64,000 nt of DNA from Spirosoma fluviale (GTDB taxonomy: Bacteria > Bacteroidota > Bacteroidia > Cytophagales > Spirosomataceae), in NCBI RefSeq assembly GCF_900230225.1, contig NZ_OCNH01000010.1, positions 124,001 through 188,000 of the forward strand, written 5' to 3'. Below the pieces are notes generated by a model. It searched no databases, was not told the DNA's origin, and was given only the letters and a program-made list of their open reading frames with translations. Shown here piece by piece: positions 44,478 through 53,563 of this stretch. Each line of letters begins with the position of its first letter. Positions within the stretch are counted from its first letter, which is position 1. The translations under genes were made by a program, and so were the position numbers.

Positions 44478-46093
44478 GCTTTTTTAGGTTTAGGCTTAGG
44501 TTTAGGCGTGATTTTTTTGTCAGTTACCCTGGGCGGCACTATGGTTTCCGACGTACTCCCTCCCAACAGCTGTACTACATTCCTGAATTTGTCGGAATTC
44601 CCTTTCAGGGTTGCATAGTCGAGTTGGGCATAGGCCGTTGAAATCAGGAAATTAACGTTTGTAAATCGCTGCCGTGGTTTAGGGTGTGATGGAAATAGGG
44701 GTTGCGTTTCTATTGTATTGGCCGCTGTCTGTGCTAACTGAGCGGCTTGTTCGTTGCGTTGAGCAATACTGTTTGTCAGGGATGCCTGCTGGGAGCTGGC
44801 GTTTACACTGTAGGATTTTTGAAGCCAGTTCATAGCGGCCAGGCGCTGACCTTTCTGTCGGTCGTCTTTATCTTCTTCCGCTAATTTTTTCCAGATCAGG
44901 GCCGCTTCCCTGGGGTCGTAGCCCGCCTTCACCATGTAGTGCAGACCAATACGGTCGGCCTGTGCTTCCTGCTGCTGGCTAAAACTACTGACGGCCATTT
45001 CGCCAGCCGCTTTGGTGACCAGGGCTGGTGTAATGTCGCCTGTTCCCATCGCAACCAGGGCACCAAACGTACTGATAGCCTCCCAGTTCTGATGCCGTCT
45101 AAATTGAGAGGCATGGTGTTTCTGGGTAACGTGGGCAATTTCGTGCCCTAAAATAGCCGCTAGCTGGGCTTCGTTGTCGATCTTGGTAAGCAATCCTTTA
45201 TGCACCACCACAGACCCATTGGGGTAAGAGGACGCATTAAAGCTCTCATCATCGACCAGGTAAAACTTGAAGTCTATATGATCGGGATGGTCAATGGGCA
45301 GTGAGCGGATATAGTCTGGCACTAACTGGCGACCAATAGTGCTGATATAATCCTGAGCCGATGTGCTGGTGATAAACCGAAATTTCCACGCTTCAGCTAT
45401 GGACAGTTCATTTTTGGTGACCTTCAACTCCTGGTTGGTCGCCTTTCGCAGCAGGTAGTCCTCTTTGCTCATCATGGATGGCCGGTTGGTACCCTTGGTG
45501 GCGTAAATAATACCATCCGGTTTACGTTCGCCCCATACCTGCACTTCGCTGCCAAGCTGCATGTCATTGAAAGAGGTGAATTTCTTGTTTTTCCATTCCT
45601 CGCGCCCTTCAATAGACTTGCCTTTATCGAGTGTAAGAACCACCATCTGGCCATCAATGGTAGCTTTGTCGCCCTCAAGCCGCTCGTATAGTCCGGTAAT
45701 AGTGGTCGGACCATAGTATTTTTCCTGCAAGCAGATACGGATAGCCAGGTTCCGCTGAGTAATCTGAAAGTAATCCACCTGTAGATTGATTTTCATACCT
45801 GCCCGAAAATCAATGGCCTGCATGAATTCATCGGGTTTGATCGTACTTTTTTTACGCTTGTTGAATGCTGATTTCTTCATAAACAGCGTGGTGTCCTGAA
45901 TCGTAATCACACTGTGTCTGTTGTCGTCGTCCTCTTCAAAGGAAACATACATCTCCCGAAACGGAGCTTTGAACTCAACAATCGTCGCATTCTCGAGTTT
46001 TACGCTTTGCGCCACTTCCGACTGGGCAAAGGAAAGGTGTGGCAACAGGGTTAGCAGTGTGCCAAGCAGACTAGAAAGGATTAGATTTCTCAT
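44474..46093 (-). CDS. Exported M48-family zinc metalloprotease
   Basis: The 539 residues start with a signal peptide (about 1-23, SFAQ). Residues 30-205 form an unknown beta-rich domain (TTITGLYERLEGDKATIDGQ). The catalytic part has the HExxH zinc motif at 317-321 (ILGHEIAHVTQKHH) and the third-ligand segment at 376-380 (EAQADRIGLHYM), as in BepA/Oma1-type M48 proteases. The C-terminus is helical with a Lys/Pro tail. It lacks TM segments, so it should be soluble in the periplasm or outside, unlike HtpX. Lying between two caspase-type genes, it could activate or degrade them, which is inference. Confidence 0.9.
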   Translation of the reverse strand: MRNLILSSLLGTLLTLLPHLSFAQSEVAQSVKLENATIVEFKAPFREMYVSFEEDDDNRHSVITIQDTTLFMKKSAFNKRKKSTIKPDEFMQAIDFRAGMKINLQVDYFQITQRNLAIRICLQEKYYGPTTITGLYERLEGDKATIDGQMVVLTLDKGKSIEGREEWKNKKFTSFNDMQLGSEVQVWGERKPDGIIYATKGTNRPSMMSKEDYLLRKATNQELKVTKNELSIAEAWKFRFITSTSAQDYISTIGRQLVPDYIRSLPIDHPDHIDFKFYLVDDESFNASSYPNGSVVVHKGLLTKIDNEAQLAAILGHEIAHVTQKHHASQFRRHQNWEAISTFGALVAMGTGDITPALVTKAAGEMAVSSFSQQQEAQADRIGLHYMVKAGYDPREAALIWKKLAEEDKDDRQKGQRLAAMNWLQKSYSVNASSQQASLTNSIAQRNEQAAQLAQTAANTIETQPLFPSHPKPRQRFTNVNFLISTAYAQLDYATLKGNSDKFRNVVQLLGGSTSETIVPPRVTDKKITPKPKPKPKKA

Positions 46094-46125
46094 AATTAAT
46101 TGATTGAAGAATAGGAAAGAGTACG

Positions 46126-47622
46126 TTATTTTTTTGCAACATCTGTTGAGCGCGTTGTTACAACCAGTCTGGTTTCGGCTTGCTGAGGCACTCTGCCCAC
46201 TGCTCGGCTAGTACATCGAACGCTTTTAAGTGCGTCGTTGAGGCTTCCCTCCAATACATCGACACCGTAGATGTTTTGCTTGGTACTGACCGGGCAAAAT
46301 GAGTTATTGGCCGCTACAGCTATTAATGTCTCCTGGCCGTAGGGGGGCACGCAGACAAATGGTTCGGGAAACCATATGTCCTGATTTTCCTGGCCAGGTT
46401 TGATTTCGTAATCGTTCCAGAGCAGCGAAGGTGACCCGTCGGCCTGGATGTAAAGCAGCCGTACGTGGCAGGGTTTATTGACCCGCACTTTAACGTAAAG
46501 CGTGTCGTTTTGCCAGAATTCAATGTGCTTGCCTACTTTGGCCGACGTGGCCAGCTGTATTTTCAGCGCATCTGGTTTGGGCGGGCCGGGCGGAGAAGGG
46601 GGCGCGCCTTCGTTCAGTTTTTGCTGCGTCGTAATGGCCTGATCATTTCCTTCCGGCTTAAGTTTCAACCCCTTTTCGTACACCCAGTTCATGGGTAGGT
46701 CGGTGTTCGGTTTGAGAGCAACCAGGGATTTGTCTGTGGATATATCATAGATTTCAGCGGTTACTTCAACATAATCGGCTTTCTGGCGGTAAGCTCCCCG
46801 AACGCCAACACCCTGCGCCGAAGAAGCGGGTTCGACCGTTAATCCTTCGTCTGTGCGTAACCGAAAGCTGAGCGCACTCATCAGTTCATCCGAGAATGGA
46901 TTGGTAATGTTGCTGTTCTCATAAGAGAATTTAGTTAAGTAAACGGTTTTGATATTGGCAGGAAGCTTTTCCCGAATGGCCCGCGCCACCCGGTGGGCCA
47001 TCCAGCTCAAATCACGCTCACGAGCGCGAATCGAGTCCAGGTTAATGGATGTGGGAAAGGGTGCCAGACCTGCCGGAATTGCCTTGATGCGTTCGATCAG
47101 GGCAATTCGGAAGTCCTTGGGCTCATACCCGCTGTTGCCCGCAAAGACACTAAACACGAAATGAACCCCGATCAGATTTTTTCGTTTGATACGGGCTTTG
47201 AGCACCTTGCCGAACTCCACACTTTGTTCGACGTAGGTAACCAGTTCGAGTTTTCCTGCGGGCGTACGACCTAGTCGGTAACTTTCTTTGCCGAACGGGA
47301 CCGTCAAAACAGCTCGCTTGTTATAAAACTGCCCTAAATACTCAGTGGCCGGATATTGTTCTCCCTCCCGCTCGGCTACGTCATCATAGACCCTCACCGA
47401 GTCTGATAAAAAGTGCTCTTTATTGACGGTTTGCTGGAAAAATAAAGCCTCGCCCGGCGAAGGGGCATCGGTGACGATCCCGTTCAGGTGGGTAATATAC
47501 AGTTCGAATGCATTTCGGCACTCAATTATGAATTTTAAGCTGTCTCCCCGCGAGAACCGGATTGACGACTGCCCAGGGGCGAGTAAGGGCAGTAAGCAAA
47601 ACAAGAGTACCAGTCGTTTCAT
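46126..47622 (-). CDS. Exported protein with FlgO/CsgG-like region and DUF4384-like domain
   Basis: The 498 residues begin with a signal peptide (MKRLVLLFCLLPLLAPGQ). Residues 180-290 have the strand-helix pattern of FlgO/CsgG-type periplasmic domains (IKTVYLTKFSYENSN, DELMSALSFRLRTDEGL, VEVTAEIYDI). A Pro-rich linker (APPSPPGPPKP) precedes a DUF4384-like domain (DTLYVKVRVNKPCHVRLLYI, FPEPFVCVPPYGQETLIAVA). DUF4384 commonly accompanies peptidases in signalling or conflict loci, and here also occurs in the papain-like protease at 27723-29261. It lies 32 bases upstream of the M48 gene in transcription order. Probable role: substrate or partner recognition. Confidence 0.72.
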   Translation of the reverse strand: MKRLVLLFCLLPLLAPGQSSIRFSRGDSLKFIIECRNAFELYITHLNGIVTDAPSPGEALFFQQTVNKEHFLSDSVRVYDDVAEREGEQYPATEYLGQFYNKRAVLTVPFGKESYRLGRTPAGKLELVTYVEQSVEFGKVLKARIKRKNLIGVHFVFSVFAGNSGYEPKDFRIALIERIKAIPAGLAPFPTSINLDSIRARERDLSWMAHRVARAIREKLPANIKTVYLTKFSYENSNITNPFSDELMSALSFRLRTDEGLTVEPASSAQGVGVRGAYRQKADYVEVTAEIYDISTDKSLVALKPNTDLPMNWVYEKGLKLKPEGNDQAITTQQKLNEGAPPSPPGPPKPDALKIQLATSAKVGKHIEFWQNDTLYVKVRVNKPCHVRLLYIQADGSPSLLWNDYEIKPGQENQDIWFPEPFVCVPPYGQETLIAVAANNSFCPVSTKQNIYGVDVLEGSLNDALKSVRCTSRAVGRVPQQAETRLVVTTRSTDVAKK

Positions 47623-47641
47623 AGGGATGGCTAGAGGATAG

Positions 47642-49180
47642 TTAGAGAATCATAATCTCACAGGTCCGGTCAATGTACTCTGGCTGTTGGCTATTGCCCG
47701 TTTTTTGCGTTTGTTGAATAACCTCATTACGGGTATCCCGGAGTACTTCATCAAGCCGCCGTCCCTGGTGAAGGTATTTCAGAAGTGCCTCGGTATAATA
47801 GCCGTTCTGGTTGGGGCCGTTGCGTGCCGTAGCACCAGGGGCTGTGGCGAGCGCCACATAACAATTGCGGATTTTGCTTTCAACCCGTACCGGTCGAAAG
47901 CCCCGATGAGTACCATCATCGGGAAGTGAATGTACCGGTAGTCGAGGCTGAGCCTGCTTGCCGGTCGTCGATCGGACGCGACTGCTATCCCGTTTGACGG
48001 GCGTTGGTGGCACAGTGGCAGATTGTTTAAATGGGTCGTCGCGGCAGGCGTCCAGAATCAGGATGCAGTAACGTGGCTGGGCATTCTGGAGCTGGTCGAT
48101 CACGGTCGTTACCGAAAATGCCTGCTGTTCTACGGAATCTGGCCGTTCCAGATTGAGGTTTACGTCTACCGGCAGCAGGTAGTTGGTTCCCTTATGCTCA
48201 ATACCATGACCGGCGTAGAACAGCAGGGCAACATCGGCTCCTTTCGCCTTGGCATAGAATCGGTTAAGGGCAGCCTGTGTCGTGTCGTAGTGTATATCCG
48301 TTAAAATCTCTGTTACGAAACCCAGTTTGTCCAGGCGGTCTTTCATGGCGCGGGCATCGTTGAGAGGTTGCCCGTTCAGGCTGTTGACGTTGCGGTAGCC
48401 GCTGTTGCCAATGACCAGAGCCACTCGCCGACCTGAGAAGGTTGACGTAGGCAGCACTGCACCGGTCTGAAGCTGACGTTCCAGTTGACGTTTCAGCACG
48501 AGGGCCTCTATATAACTGGGCTGGGTGGTTAGCGACAGGTTATAATACCGTAGGGCTTCTGTCGACTGCTTCTTCTGCTGATACGCTTCGCCTAAGTCGC
48601 TGTACACACGAAATGGCTCACGGTGTTTACGCTGCAGACTGGCCTCAAAATCGGCGATGGCTAAATCGGTCTGTCCTTTGTACAACCTTGCCCGCCCCCG
48701 ATTTCTATAGGGAAAAGGAGAGGTCGGGTCCAGATCAATACCGCGTTGAGCCGTTTTTTCAGCTTCGTCAAAACGTCCCTGTTTGGTTTGGCAATAGCTT
48801 AGTGTGCTGTAAAAGTTGGCTGTGCCAGGGCTTAGTTTGATTGCCTGCCGAATATCGTTGGCTGCCCGGTCATACTCGCTCAGGGACAGGTAAATAAAGG
48901 CCTTTTGAGCATAATAGACAGCCGAACTGTCATTCAGCCTTATGGCCTGCTCAATGTCGTTGATCGCTTCGGTGAGCTGCCCCGCCTGCCGCCTGACAAT
49001 AGCCCGCCCGTAGTAAGCAAGTGATTCGGTGGGATGTTGCTCGATTATCTTGCTGTAAAGCTGTATGGCTTTTAATGAGTCGCGCTCTTCATCGGCATTT
49101 TTAAGCAGCGTTTGCTTATCCTGTGCCATTGCGCAGAAGCCAGCCATGCATAGAATTAAGACAAGCAGAAAGCGGTTCAT
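47642..49180 (-). CDS. Exported TPR - caspase-fold (C14) peptidase
   Basis: The 512 residues start with a signal peptide (about 1-20, GFCAMAQ). About six TPR units fill residues 25-235 (AYYGRAIVRRQAGQLTEAIN, YRNRGRARLYKGQTDLAIAD). The C-terminal half is a canonical caspase/metacaspase domain: RRVALVIGNSGYRNV, His325 in LLFYAGHGIEHKG and Cys379 in ILILDACRDDPF. A Ser/Arg-rich loop near 395-430 could be a processing site. It overlaps the upstream gene by 4 bases. It is the most standard caspase of the three; the TPR part suggests regulation by a protein partner. Periplasmic or secreted location follows from the signal peptide. Confidence 0.92.
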   Translation of the reverse strand: MNRFLLVLILCMAGFCAMAQDKQTLLKNADEERDSLKAIQLYSKIIEQHPTESLAYYGRAIVRRQAGQLTEAINDIEQAIRLNDSSAVYYAQKAFIYLSLSEYDRAANDIRQAIKLSPGTANFYSTLSYCQTKQGRFDEAEKTAQRGIDLDPTSPFPYRNRGRARLYKGQTDLAIADFEASLQRKHREPFRVYSDLGEAYQQKKQSTEALRYYNLSLTTQPSYIEALVLKRQLERQLQTGAVLPTSTFSGRRVALVIGNSGYRNVNSLNGQPLNDARAMKDRLDKLGFVTEILTDIHYDTTQAALNRFYAKAKGADVALLFYAGHGIEHKGTNYLLPVDVNLNLERPDSVEQQAFSVTTVIDQLQNAQPRYCILILDACRDDPFKQSATVPPTPVKRDSSRVRSTTGKQAQPRLPVHSLPDDGTHRGFRPVRVESKIRNCYVALATAPGATARNGPNQNGYYTEALLKYLHQGRRLDEVLRDTRNEVIQQTQKTGNSQQPEYIDRTCEIMIL

Positions 49181-50187
49181 TTTGGTTCGTTGGTTAATAC
49201 GACATTCGATAAAGTAGCCCTGTAACTGCTGTTTTGGGCAATCTCGGGATCTACAGGCACTACGTCAGTGCGTTGGCTTTTGTAGAGTTGCGGGGTCGCC
49301 AGTGACGCCGTTACTCCTTCCAAAACGGTGAGCCGTCCTGTGTAGTGACCATCCGCAGTACGCAGAAAATCGGTGCAGAAGTGCAGATCAAATGAGGCAA
49401 TACGGTACAGATTCCACCCGCTTCGTTGTTGGACCGAAGCCCCTAGTTGACTAATGACTAAGGTATCTGTACGGTGGTCTGTACGAAGCAGTAATGTATC
49501 CTGGGGTATCAACTGCCTGATCCGGGACAGCGCTTCTGTCTGATTCGGTCCCCCGCCCAGCACCTGAAGCAGACTGGCCTCTAACTGCTGGTGGTAATGC
49601 GACACCATGTCTAGCGTTAATCCAGACGGCTCATCACCCCATTTTTTTGCTTCTACCGACTGGATTCGAAAGTTGGTCAGTTTGTCCTTGTGTTTATCGA
49701 CCCGGAGGGTCATACGCCACTGACCTCGGTACTGAACAGGTTTTCGACTCGCTATGTAAATACCGAATAAGGTAACAGGGACGAGTACCTGTAGTTGCAC
49801 TGAATGGCGATTGGACGATACTACCTGAATGGAACGCGTTCGTTGGTCGATGTCAAATCGGAAGTTCCTCTCCCAAAATGCAGCTTTCATTCGTGTCAAC
49901 CAGTCAGCTGCCCGATTCACGGGTAAGCCTATACGTAGCAGGCCCGGCAGGTGGACTGTGTCGGCTACAAAAAATCGATCAAGTAAAGACGCCTGCTGAT
50001 CCCTTGCCAGACTCGTATCAGCCTGGCCCGACAACTGATTGATAGTCTGTTGAAAATCAGCCAGCCAGCGTGAAATCTCCTGCGTTGTCGTTGCCGGAAG
50101 GCGGGTCGTATCAGGCCTGGCTATCGGTTGCCCGCCAAAAGCCCCGTAGGTAATAAGTAAGAGAAGAACATGAATGATGAATTTCAT
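49177..50187 (-). CDS. Exported NTF2-like protein of the caspase operon
   Basis: The 336 residues have a signal peptide (MKFIIHVLLLLITYGAFGGQ). Residues 35-190 follow a helix-then-sheet pattern that looks NTF2-like (EISRWLADFQQTINQLSG, QLQVLVPVTLFGIYI, QWRMTLRVDKHKDKL), and the second half is mixed (TLVISQLGASVQQRSGWNLY). I know no named family. Translation is coupled to the TPR-caspase gene by a 4-base overlap, which suggests a stoichiometric partner such as an inhibitor or chaperone. Confidence 0.65.
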   Translation of the reverse strand: MKFIIHVLLLLITYGAFGGQPIARPDTTRLPATTTQEISRWLADFQQTINQLSGQADTSLARDQQASLLDRFFVADTVHLPGLLRIGLPVNRAADWLTRMKAAFWERNFRFDIDQRTRSIQVVSSNRHSVQLQVLVPVTLFGIYIASRKPVQYRGQWRMTLRVDKHKDKLTNFRIQSVEAKKWGDEPSGLTLDMVSHYHQQLEASLLQVLGGGPNQTEALSRIRQLIPQDTLLLRTDHRTDTLVISQLGASVQQRSGWNLYRIASFDLHFCTDFLRTADGHYTGRLTVLEGVTASLATPQLYKSQRTDVVPVDPEIAQNSSYRATLSNVVLTNEPK

Positions 50188-50205
50188 GGTGTGGATAGAA
50201 AACTA

Positions 50206-51300
50206 TTATTTGGGTGAATTAGCCGGTCGTAAATCAATGTATTGAGTCAGTAATGGGGGTAATAAGCTCAGGCTGTTGTGTCCATAGAGCTCGGTAATAA
50301 GCCAGCCTGAGTTTTCTTTTTCACGGTTTAGATCATTCAGACGTAAAACCCAGCCACGACCCGTATTTAGATATAAGCTAACCGACTGAGTTGTTTCAAC
50401 GGATAGGGAGCCGTTCTCTATAGCCTTCGATAGAGCGACCAGCCTTCCCCTTGCAGGCGGGTTATCAATAGCAAACGCCATCAGATTTCGGCGGGCGTGC
50501 AAGTGGTTGTACAGAGCCAGAAACTGCGTTTCGTGCGTTTGCGAAGCGATAAAAAGCAATGTGTCACGCTGAGCTACGTATTGCTGGACTGTATCGGTCG
50601 AAGCAGGCTTTAAAAATGGAGCCTCTACATCAATGATTTTCCACTCATAATATTTTTCGGTACGGGTCATAACCAGATAAAAACGTATTGATTTCAGAAC
50701 CCCTTTGTAGCGCACGGAATACGTTACATCACCAAATAAGTTGCGGGCTATTTCGGGAATGTATACCTGAGCTGTGTCACTGGCGACCTCGTCGACAAAC
50801 TCGTTGACCAGTTGTTCATAAATCCGGTTGAATTTCCCCGAGCGTGGACTGGTGCGGGGGTCCTGTTCATCAAATAGGGATCGGATGTAACGAACCCGTG
50901 GGTACATCTGTCGACTTGACGAATCAACTATCTGGTTCATGGGCGTACGTCGGTAATTGAGCCGGTTTATGAAGTCCCGTACAAACGCAATGCTTTGTCC
51001 CATAAAGGGTTCGGCCTCTCGCCGGTCTACAGTGATAAATGGCTCATTCGGTATTGGAAGTGAATCGCCCGGGAGGCTTTCCCTAACCGGTGCAATTCCC
51101 CCTGATACGGTATCCGGTTGGGCACTCAGCCGACTGGTCGTGTCGGACCGAAACGGTAGTACCGGTTGAGGCAACGTATCGGTTTGTACAAACAGGCCTG
51201 GTCTTTCCATGTGTTTCCCAACGAGTAGTGGTATCGGTAGGGGAGAAGGCCGTTCTTTCAACTGCAGGCTGGCTAACCAGAAAATAAGGTAGTATACCAT
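50206..51300 (-). CDS. Exported NTF2-like protein of the caspase operon, with Ser/Thr/Pro-rich linker
   Basis: The 364 residues begin with a short hydrophobic helix (MVYYLIFWLASLQL) that may be a signal or anchor, then a Ser/Thr/Pro-rich linker to about 90. Residues 100-235 are an NTF2-like helical/sheet domain (SIAFVRDFINRLNYR, YSVRYKGVLKSIRFYLV, YYEWKIIDVEAPF), and the rest is helical with a short sheet. It starts 14 bases after the 51315-51923 gene. The secreted location is less certain than for its neighbours because the signal is short. Confidence 0.62.
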   Translation of the reverse strand: MVYYLIFWLASLQLKERPSPLPIPLLVGKHMERPGLFVQTDTLPQPVLPFRSDTTSRLSAQPDTVSGGIAPVRESLPGDSLPIPNEPFITVDRREAEPFMGQSIAFVRDFINRLNYRRTPMNQIVDSSSRQMYPRVRYIRSLFDEQDPRTSPRSGKFNRIYEQLVNEFVDEVASDTAQVYIPEIARNLFGDVTYSVRYKGVLKSIRFYLVMTRTEKYYEWKIIDVEAPFLKPASTDTVQQYVAQRDTLLFIASQTHETQFLALYNHLHARRNLMAFAIDNPPARGRLVALSKAIENGSLSVETTQSVSLYLNTGRGWVLRLNDLNREKENSGWLITELYGHNSLSLLPPLLTQYIDLRPANSPK

Positions 51301-51314
51301 AATGCCGGATGCAG

Positions 51315-51923
51315 TTATTGAGCGGCTGCCTTACCTGTAGCGGAAACACTAATGTTCTCAAATAAGACCATCCAGTGCTTTTCTTTAAATTCCGGGTCGT
51401 CGCGCATGCGTAAATCCACATCAATCTTTTTCTTATCGAGGTGGTTTACTACCGGAATCAATCGACCATTTATTCGTCGCCAGGCTTTGAAATTCTGGAA
51501 GTAATAGCCTGTTGCCTGGTACGAACCATCTTTTTGTAGTACCCAGTCGTCTACCCTGGCTGCATTGAAGTTAGTTACCTTTACTTGTGAGTAAGGCAAA
51601 TTTTTAAGTCGTTGAAAGTAGGTTGCAATGGGGATAGGCTGAGAAACGGGGCCATCTGAATTTTTAATGCTGCTGGGGTTTGATGTCCGTGAAACCTGAA
51701 TGGTTGCATTTCTGGTGAACAGCTTCAGCGCGTTTGTAATAGCCTGATTCCGTTCGTCGAATGAAAGGTCTTTATCCGCAATGGTGCTGATGTAACTCTC
51801 CAGTTCTTCGATGCGGGTACGTGCTCGTATCTGGAAATCCGCTAACTCCTGATTTGACAGCGGTGACTGACTTTGTCCCCGGCTGGCAAATACTAAGATA
51901 AGGAGTGACAGTATGTATTTCAT
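51315..51923 (-). CDS. Small exported NTF2-like protein of the caspase operon
   Basis: The 202 residues start with a signal peptide (MKYILSLLILVFASRGQSQ). The mature part is a single NTF2-like domain of a kind common among Bacteroidota secreted proteins: helices LESYISTIADKDLSFDERNQ and ALKLFTRNATIQVS, an IATYFQRLKNLPY segment and strands DGSYQATGYYFQNFKA and KKKIDVDLRM. The C-terminal domain of the 52013-53242 caspase has the same rhythm (LLNTLTDESLSYAYRKG, FLSSNAKVRVFV), so the two may pair. It has no catalytic motif. Confidence 0.68.
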   Translation of the reverse strand: MKYILSLLILVFASRGQSQSPLSNQELADFQIRARTRIEELESYISTIADKDLSFDERNQAITNALKLFTRNATIQVSRTSNPSSIKNSDGPVSQPIPIATYFQRLKNLPYSQVKVTNFNAARVDDWVLQKDGSYQATGYYFQNFKAWRRINGRLIPVVNHLDKKKIDVDLRMRDDPEFKEKHWMVLFENISVSATGKAAAQ

Positions 51924-52012
51924 GATGAAAATTGGTTTTTACGTAGAAACTGGGTGAATAGGGTAATCACTTTAGTTAGGCAATTAGACAGAAGGATAGG
52001 ATTTATTAAGGC

Positions 52013-53242
52013 TCATTTCCATATTTCCTGAACGGCCAGTTCTTCATAATGCTGGCCTGATGCATCGAGTTTGGATTGTTTCTCAACCACGTTTATCTGC
52101 TGAATTTTGGCCGCCAGTAATGAGTACCGTTCCATAAGTCGGTCTACCGGCACCCACTCTACTTCGGTTGTATTGACAAACACCCGCACCTTCGCATTTG
52201 ATGACAGAAACCGGCTGGCTTGTCCGTGTTGCCCTTTACGATAGGCATAGCTCAACGACTCGTCGGTCAGGGTGTTCAACAACTGGTTGACCTCGCTGAA
52301 GGAAGGGGCCTGTCCTGGCGTCGATATGGCAGGTTGCGTGTTAGCGGCCACTGTTGCTGGTGGGTCGACTAAAACCTGGCTATTCCCGTTGTTGGGAGCA
52401 GGCCTTGAAACAGCCGTTTGATTAGCCGGAGTAGGATATGCGCTGGTACCTGCCAGCGTTGCCTGTGCGGCAGCATTGGTAGCACCGATGGAATAAATAG
52501 ACGCCTGACCAGCCACGCGGGCCGATGTGATTTGCATCATCCGGCTTTGCGTATCGTCCAGCAGGCTCTTCCAGCTAACCTGCTCGTTATAGTGACAGGC
52601 ATAATCCAGAGCCTGTAAAAATGCCCAGGTGTAGTGGCTGCCATTGAGTGAGGCACCCGACACCTGTCCGCGTTTACTGCTACTGACCAGAATACCACCG
52701 CGTTCGCCCAGGAAGAGTTGTCGATAAATTTCTGCGTTGCAGGAAGTGCCTTTCACGAAGGATCGTGTAGTTTCTAATTTTTGATCAATAAGCCGATTGC
52801 AGCAATCGCCGAACGTCAGACAAAATCTGGCTTTTTTGCTCATGAGCACCTCGTGTACATCTGCCAGGGGGGGATTTTTATCAAGGGCAGTGGTGTCCAT
52901 AAGGAGCAACGGAAAGTCACTGTTGTTTTTCTTGTAATTAAATCCATGTCCGGTAAAATAAAACACGATGATATCATCGGGAGCGCACGACAAACTATCA
53001 ATCGTTGTAGATAACGCATTGAATGTGAATTGGCTACCCATCAATAAAGTAGGCTTGTAGCGATAGCCGAGGGCTTTGGCAATAGAGCCAAACAGCCCTT
53101 GAGTTGTTGCTGCATCAATTTGGCAGGGCACCGAAAGTATTGGATCGGTCGTAGCTGATACGATAATGGCGTGAAAAGTAGACTGTGCTAATGCTGTTGT
53201 TGACAGGGCCAGATAGATAAGAAAACAGAAAGCAGTACGCAT
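52013..53242 (-). CDS. Exported caspase-fold (C14) peptidase, first gene of the operon
   Basis: The 409 residues start with a signal peptide (LIYLALSTTALAQ). The caspase-like part has His99 (VFYFTGHGFN) and Cys148 in FGDCCNRL, then the strand GGILVSSSKRGQVS. A Pro/Asn-rich linker at about 270-320 leads to a C-terminal NTF2-like domain (FSEVNQLLNTLTDESLS, VFVNTTEVEWVPV). The doubled cysteine leaves some doubt; alignment with IAIGEACN of the 43206-44477 protein favours Cys148 as nucleophile. It heads the eight-gene operon, after 320 bases of non-coding sequence. Confidence 0.83.
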   Translation of the reverse strand: MRTAFCFLIYLALSTTALAQSTFHAIIVSATTDPILSVPCQIDAATTQGLFGSIAKALGYRYKPTLLMGSQFTFNALSTTIDSLSCAPDDIIVFYFTGHGFNYKKNNSDFPLLLMDTTALDKNPPLADVHEVLMSKKARFCLTFGDCCNRLIDQKLETTRSFVKGTSCNAEIYRQLFLGERGGILVSSSKRGQVSGASLNGSHYTWAFLQALDYACHYNEQVSWKSLLDDTQSRMMQITSARVAGQASIYSIGATNAAAQATLAGTSAYPTPANQTAVSRPAPNNGNSQVLVDPPATVAANTQPAISTPGQAPSFSEVNQLLNTLTDESLSYAYRKGQHGQASRFLSSNAKVRVFVNTTEVEWVPVDRLMERYSLLAAKIQQINVVEKQSKLDASGQHYEELAVQEIWK

Positions 53243-53563
53243 GTTGGTTGATTCTAGTTTTATTAGTAATGGCGGCTAGTGCAGAAACGTGATCAGTAGT
53301 AATCTGAAATAGTTTTGAGTTTTAAAAAGTATAGTGGTCAAGCCTAACAAACAACGACTTAAAAGTAGGCCATTAAACTAGCGGTATCAATACCAACATC
53401 TGGGTAATCAGTCTAAGAATTGTCCTGATTTGTTAAACCCTATTTTATTCATAAGATTTGGTAGACTTTCTGAGAATTATTAATCGAAGGATTGATAATC
53501 AAGCATAAAAAAAGCCCTAAAAGGGCCCAATCCACCAAGTATATCCGTCTGCCCCCTACGCAT
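53243..53563. other. 321-base intergenic region before the caspase operon
   Basis: The right end holds the hipT terminator; the rest must contain the caspase operon promoter. No TAnnTTTG box on the minus strand could be found, so promoter type is open. No gene is visible. Confidence 0.5.
53507..53526 (-). terminator. Rho-independent terminator of the hipBST operon
   Basis: On the minus strand the stem GCCCT-TTT-AGGGC (53514-53526) is followed by seven T (53513-53507). It lies 38 bases after the hipT stop. Confidence 0.75.

Noticed and set aside
43206..53242. A bacterial gasdermin or other pore-forming partner of the caspases
   Set aside because: No protein in or near the operon has the pore-forming pattern or a cleavable hydrophobic C-terminal repressor; all are exported.
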